Assembly (NCBI RefSeq): GCF_000002425.4
Contig: NC_037256.1
Span: forward strand, 17,458,586 to 17,522,585
Source: Physcomitrium patens
Taxonomy: Eukaryota; Streptophyta; Bryopsida; Funariales; Funariaceae
Direction of reading: 5' to 3'
Length of the DNA: 64,000 nt
Of this stretch, positions 60,097-64,000 are shown piece by piece. Position 1 is the first letter of the stretch, and each line of letters begins with the position of its first letter. The position numbers and the translations under genes are program-made. Under the pieces are notes generated by a model. The model saw only the letters and a program-made list of their open reading frames with translations. It ran no database searches and was not told where the DNA came from.

Positions 60097-60114
60097 TTCT
60101 AGAAGGTTCTAGAA
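60097..60114. promoter_or_regulatory. Perfect four-unit heat-shock element (second repeat of C 5' LTR)
   Basis: It has the same 18 bases as the first and lies about 101 bp further from the TATA box, in the second U3 repeat. Partial units continue to 60160. Confidence 0.7.
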
Positions 60115-60182
60115 GCTTGTCTCTAGAAGGTTTTAGAAACTTGTCTCTAGAAGGTTCTAAGGACTATGTCCCTAACAGATGA

Positions 60183-60742
60183 AGAATAGCAAATCTTTGC
60201 TATAAAAGAAATAAGATTAAAGGAAAATAACAATCTATCTTCTATCTTTCATTGTAGCTTTTGGGTATTTGTGATGAGATGGAACACCAACAACTAGCAG
60301 ATTCAACTCAAGAGCTTTCATTTGCGGACTTATCAAATGAGACATTACGATTGACACAACCTTAAAGACGATGGAATTGAGATGAAGATCCTCAAGAATG
60401 ACATGTCCTTCTTTGAATAGATCGCAAGATACAACATATTTGGTATCACGACCTTAGAAGAGACTCTTCAGGTTAAGTGATTTTATTAAAAGTAGGAACA
60501 ATTCTTGACGGTGTTCCAAATGTTTTATTTGAAGGAAGTTATGAAGGCCTCAAAAATGACCAAATAATAGGGTAATCTTTTTATTTTAATATAGGACATT
60601 ATAGATGGTTGAAAGGACCTATCAACCATCTTCGAAGAGAGCAAAGCTTGGAATATGTAGCAAATACAATTTATCACATCTTGGACTTCCTCAACATATG
60701 AAGGCCACTCCTTGTAGAACTTGTCCCTAAAAGAGGGGATAA
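60183..60742 (+). pseudogene. Conserved frame downstream of the chromodomain in B
   Basis: From ATG 60279 a frame with about seven stops runs to the polypurine tract (AAGAGGGGATAA) before the 3' LTR. Its C-terminal half reads GHYRWLKGPINHL and REQSLEYVAN, matching the frame of C at 54451-54840. Element C is inserted between this frame and the B chromodomain. The first 95 bases are non-coding. Confidence 0.6.
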
Positions 60743-61292
60743 TATCACAAACATGTATATTTATCTCAATAGTTACTTATATAATTAAGTAGAAGTAGGT
60801 AAATATAGAATAATTTCATAAAGTCTTCTAGAAAAGCTTCCTAGAAGCTTCATAGATACAGTTTTGACTTTAGATGTGTTTATAGGTTAGAAACTTGGTC
60901 AAAAAGCTAACTATGTATTGGTAGCTTGTGGAATAAGTTATCTCCATATAATAGCTTATAGAACAAGCCAACTATGTGGTACATACATAGATAACTTGTC
61001 TTGTAAGATAAGACATGTGGCTAGCAAAGTCAACACATGTTAGAGGTCCTATAAGACATTGCCGCATAGCTCTTAGTTAGATAGTATATATGGAGGCAAG
61101 AGTGAAGCCTTCTTCACTCTTGTCAATGCCTTTCTAGTCTTAGTCTTGTTTGAAGACTTTCTAATCTTTCTTGTTTTTGACAATAGCCATTGTAGTTAAT
61201 ATTAGATCACCTTTTGAATGACTTTCTAGTTCTCTTTAGTGATAGAAGAGTGTATTGAGGATTCTCTTTCTTTGAGATTCATGTCCTTAACA
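60743..61292 (+). repeat. Right LTR of chromovirus B
   Basis: It starts TATCACAAACATG and ends GTCCTTAACA; its length equals that of the left copy. A TATATAT box lies near 61085 and the predicted transcript start is ACTCTTGTCAA at 61116-61126. Confidence 0.85.
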
Positions 61293-61959
61293 AGCATCTA
61301 TCTAATAGCCTTTCATTCCATCTATGATAAGACAACACCTTAATTAATGTCATAAATCTATCTTAATAATCTTATTTGATGTTCAAGATATGAATTTTTA
61401 AAGTAAGGTAACTTGAACTACCTAAGCAACAGATATCCATCTACTTAAAGATCCACAAAAAATGGGCTAATGATTCAAAGTTTAGAAATCTGATTGTTCC
61501 TAAAACTAAACTTAGCAAGCTTCTTTTCCAAAAAATTTCAATAGAAAAACATAAGCGCTAAAGTATGTTTTTTCTAAGTTAGTTGTTTTAAACGGCCAGG
61601 CAATAGATCCCTTCTTACCTAGAAATTCGTCAATAATTTGTTATCACTCGAAAGTTGGTGAATTGATCTTTTTAGAAGATTAGTCTTTAGAGTGCATTCA
61701 TTCCAATAAATCACATTAAAGTTGGGTTAGAAGTCACCGAATTATGGATTTATGAAATTGACATTCTAACATTGCTAAGGGCAATGGACCCCTTCTACTT
61801 AGAAATTCACCAAAAATCCGTCCAAGCTTCAACTTGTAGCTTGCATCATTGAAAATTTGGTGACTGAAAGAAGATGATTATAAAATATTGCAGGGAAGCA
61901 AAACAACCAAAGAAATTGAGAGATGGAAACCTAAGCAGTTGAAAAATGGAGGGAGTTTT

Positions 61960-61963
<4 letters not shown>

Positions 61964-61997
<34 letters not shown>
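61964..61997. repeat. Poly-A run of 34
   Basis: The run is followed by TTGACATAGC, then a short GAGAGA repeat. It is not flanked by recognisable LINE or SINE sequence. Confidence 0.8.
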
Positions 61998-62001
<4 letters not shown>

Positions 62002-63538
62002 CATAGCTATAAAAAAGGAGAGAGAGAGAAGGAGCTCGGCTACCCAAGCCCTCTTAACCAGGTAGGAGGAGGCCCGAAAGTGGCAGACACATCTCCACCA
62101 TCTAGTTTAAAAATCTCTAACTAAGATCATGGGTGCATAGTGATCCTAATCCTAGATCCGATTTCAAGTCTGAAAATGCCTATATTTCAAAAACTAATGA
62201 CTTTTTGGTAAAACTAATACCACCAATGTATCCAAAATATATATTTATCTTAGGATTGGCTATTAATAAGATCAAATCTAAGTTCTAAATTATTAAAATT
62301 AATTAATTTGCTAATCTAGTTATAAATTTCAACTATAATTCTAATTCTAAGTATCTTAATTAGAAGATTAGCAAGGATTCTTGCCATTAAAGCCTTCATG
62401 ATCACCATTCTTAAATTTGAACTTTTTTAAGTATAAACTCTTGGCAAATCACAACCTTTAATTTCAATTTGGCCTTGAATTAATATGCTTTTGATTTTTA
62501 ATTAATTTATTTTTTCTCCATTCTTAAATTCCAAATGGTGATAAAAATCACCATGAAAAAAACTCTATCATAAAAATAGCTCATCTCCATCTTTTAAAGG
62601 TCATCATTAATAATTAGATTTTATAAATTTTAAACTATTTTAATTATAAAATAGAATTTAAGCTTCAAAATCTTGAAATTAATTAGGAAGATAGAATAAT
62701 TAGCTTTAAGGAGTTTTCTAACCATAGTCAAATTAGAGATTAGCCTTAAAATTTAAAATTAAGATTATGGATTAATTCAAGATATAATTTCTAAGAATTA
62801 GAAGAGAAATTCTACTAAAACTTTAGTTTTGGCAATAAAAGAGAATTTAAATCAAATCAAGAAAGAAATCATAGACCTTCTAAATTTACTTTTCTTAAAA
62901 TTTTAATAATCAATTAATCTAATAATTAAAAGTATCTATCTAATTAATAATCTAAAAATATAATAAAAGTCATAATTAACTAAAAAAATAATTTAAATCT
63001 ATTAATTAATTATTTTAGTATTAAAATTAATAGAAATATATAAAAAATTATAAAATTAATTATAATTAACCATTGGATCTTATAATTGTACTTATATATG
63101 GTGATCCTTTAGGAGGATTCGGAGAAGAGAAGAACTAAAAATTTATTATTATTAGAAGTACTAATTTTTTTATCTAATAAGCCACATAGTCTTAGGAAGT
63201 TAATTTATAGTTACAACTAAGAAGAAAATTAGACTTAGACTTGTCTGCTCCAATCATAGTTAGCTTAGACCTACAAAAAAAATATAGAAAAAAACCTATT
63301 CTCTTTGGCTAGAACTAGTTTGAATTCATAGCCAAAAAAAATTGAAAACCTGCCTTTCACCTTCATCGGAGTGAATTTGGACTAAAGAACTATAGAATTC
63401 TTAGAAGAATTGGAATTTGATTAGTCATAATATTAATATAAGCTCGTGTTAGTATAAATCTAAATAGAAGATTCTAAAGGATTATGTGAGATGATCTAAA
63501 GACATTTGCTTAGAGATCCTACCATATCCATTCTATAG

Positions 63539-63541
<3 letters not shown>

Positions 63542-63569
<28 letters not shown>

Positions 63570-63586
63570 CTTTTTCTTTTTCTTTT
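63542..63586. repeat. Poly-T run with TTTTTC repeats
   Basis: A run of 28 T is followed by several TTTTTC units. It is simple sequence, and its length may be uncertain in the assembly. Confidence 0.8.
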
Positions 63587-64000
63587 ACATACTAATTAGC
63601 TCACAACAAGATAGCACCAATTTATAAAGTTGTAAGATTTGGATTCAATATTAGTCTTGACTAACTTCTTATATCCATAAATTGATGTTGTTAGAGACTA
63701 TTCTCAAATATTTGACAGAAGCAGGTTGTTAGCCAACTTAAAATATTAAAACTTCTAAATTCCTTATATTTATGGTGAATTTCCATATAGAGAAATTTTA
63801 ACATTTAAGTTTAGTAAATATTTCACAATTACAAGGTGGTGGTAACAATCTAATCCTTAAGCTTTGTATTTTTTGTATTTATTCATAAAAGTGCAAGTTG
63901 GGAGGTCTTTTCTATTTAAGATTTGCAATTGAACAAAATTATTAGAAAAGACTTCCTTCACCAAATAGAAACTTAGCCAAAGTATATCTAAATTGCCTAG

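Larger units (their letters stand above)
54040..60177 (-). mobile_element. Chromovirus C (Ty3/gypsy), full length, inserted in B
   Basis: LTRs of 397 bp (54040-54436) and 421 bp (59757-60177) flank a complete gag-pol. The 5-mer gatga stands on both sides (54035-54039 and 60178-60182), a perfect duplication. The coding strand is minus. All pol segments lie in one frame, -1 relative to gag, interrupted by roughly ten stops and hardly any frameshift. It belongs to the same lineage as B, sharing gag motif, chromodomain, primer-site type and downstream frame. Confidence 0.9.
59757..60177 (-). repeat. 5' LTR of chromovirus C
   Basis: In element direction it starts TGTTAGGGACATAG. It has a U3 built of two repeats of about 125 bp carrying heat-shock elements, a TATATATT box (59925 down to 59918) and a predicted transcript start 32 bases later at 59893. 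Confidence 0.9.
17461..61292 (+). mobile_element. Chromovirus B (Ty3/gypsy), about 7 kb of own sequence split by nested insertions
   Basis: Two 550-bp LTRs of equal length (17461-18010 and 60743-61292) bracket gag, protease, RT, RNase H, integrase and a chromodomain in gypsy order. The flanks are agtat (17456-17460) and agcat (61293-61297), a 5-bp duplication with one change. Its own sequence is at 17461-18417, 19699-23233, 53177-54039 and 60183-61292. The gaps are a solo LTR, the A tandem and element C. Stops are found in all domains, so it is dead. Confidence 0.85.
61293..64000. other. AT-rich DNA, no recognisable gene
   Basis: No open frame with a known domain is present. The first 100 bases may be the decayed continuation of B' RNase H, but I could align only short pieces. 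A short GC-richer patch (about 62010-62115) follows a poly-A run. The rest is low-complexity AT-rich DNA to the end of the window. Confidence 0.5.

Noticed and set aside
59940-60160. The TTCTAGAA repeats as a CRISPR-like or satellite array
   Set aside because: They are palindromic heat-shock-type units of irregular spacing inside a 421-bp LTR, with no spacers and no array beyond it.
61293-61420. Clear continuation of B' RNase H after B
   Set aside because: Only short scattered matches (for example CATCTATCTAATAG) were seen. The 4-of-5 duplication supports the border, but coding homology is too weak to annotate.
61964-62115. Poly-A run next to a GC-richer patch as a LINE or SINE tail
   Set aside because: No reverse-transcriptase frame, no box A/B pair and no target duplication were found.

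Overview
This is a nuclear window from a land plant, dominated by LTR retrotransposons. The evidence is a plant-type leucine-rich-repeat receptor kinase interrupted by an intron, primer-binding sites matching plant tRNAs (recalled, not searched), and several Ty3/gypsy and Ty1/copia families. A moss or other bryophyte is my best guess, from the mix of chromodomain elements and unusual non-chromodomain gypsy elements; the species cannot be fixed from the sequence alone. A run of exactly 100 N shows it is an assembly scaffold.

Layout. Bases 1-5,830 are gene space of moderate GC, holding the 5' part of one receptor-kinase gene on the minus strand and about 3.4 kb of apparently non-coding upstream DNA. 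From about 5,830 the sequence turns AT-rich and becomes a nest of retrotransposons. An old chromovirus copy (here B') starts with its LTR at 7,080. It is interrupted by AT-rich DNA and by a complete but dead copia element (9,026-15,553), which itself holds a solo LTR. A second chromovirus of the same family (B) occupies 17,461-61,292 but is almost entirely filled by later insertions. These are a solo LTR in its gag, a 30-kb tandem of non-chromodomain gypsy elements (A, 23,234-53,171) inside its integrase, and an inverted, nearly full-length chromovirus (C, 54,040-60,177) after its chromodomain. Inside A lie a solo LTR of family D, a full-length D element (38,704-47,431, with the N gap) and a solo LTR of family E. 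The last 2.7 kb is AT-rich with no recognisable gene.

Most points that place the boundaries come from paired LTRs with target-site duplications (TSDs): copia aaatc, A catat, C gatga, D gcgt, solo D acgc. B has agtat/agcat.

The most interesting observations are these. (1) B and C lack a tRNA-type primer site; the bases just after their LTR complement the predicted first 11 bases of their own transcript, as in self-priming Tf1/sushi elements. (2) The C LTR carries duplicated perfect heat-shock elements upstream of its TATA box. (3) B and C share a short conserved reading frame after the chromodomain. (4) The A tandem has the form LTR-body-LTR-body-LTR, with one TSD outside and an LTR whose U3 differs from the others. 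(5) A carries an extra coiled-coil reading frame after pol. (6) The copia element has a half-tRNA primer site. Nothing here was searched against a database; family names rest on motifs read by eye.
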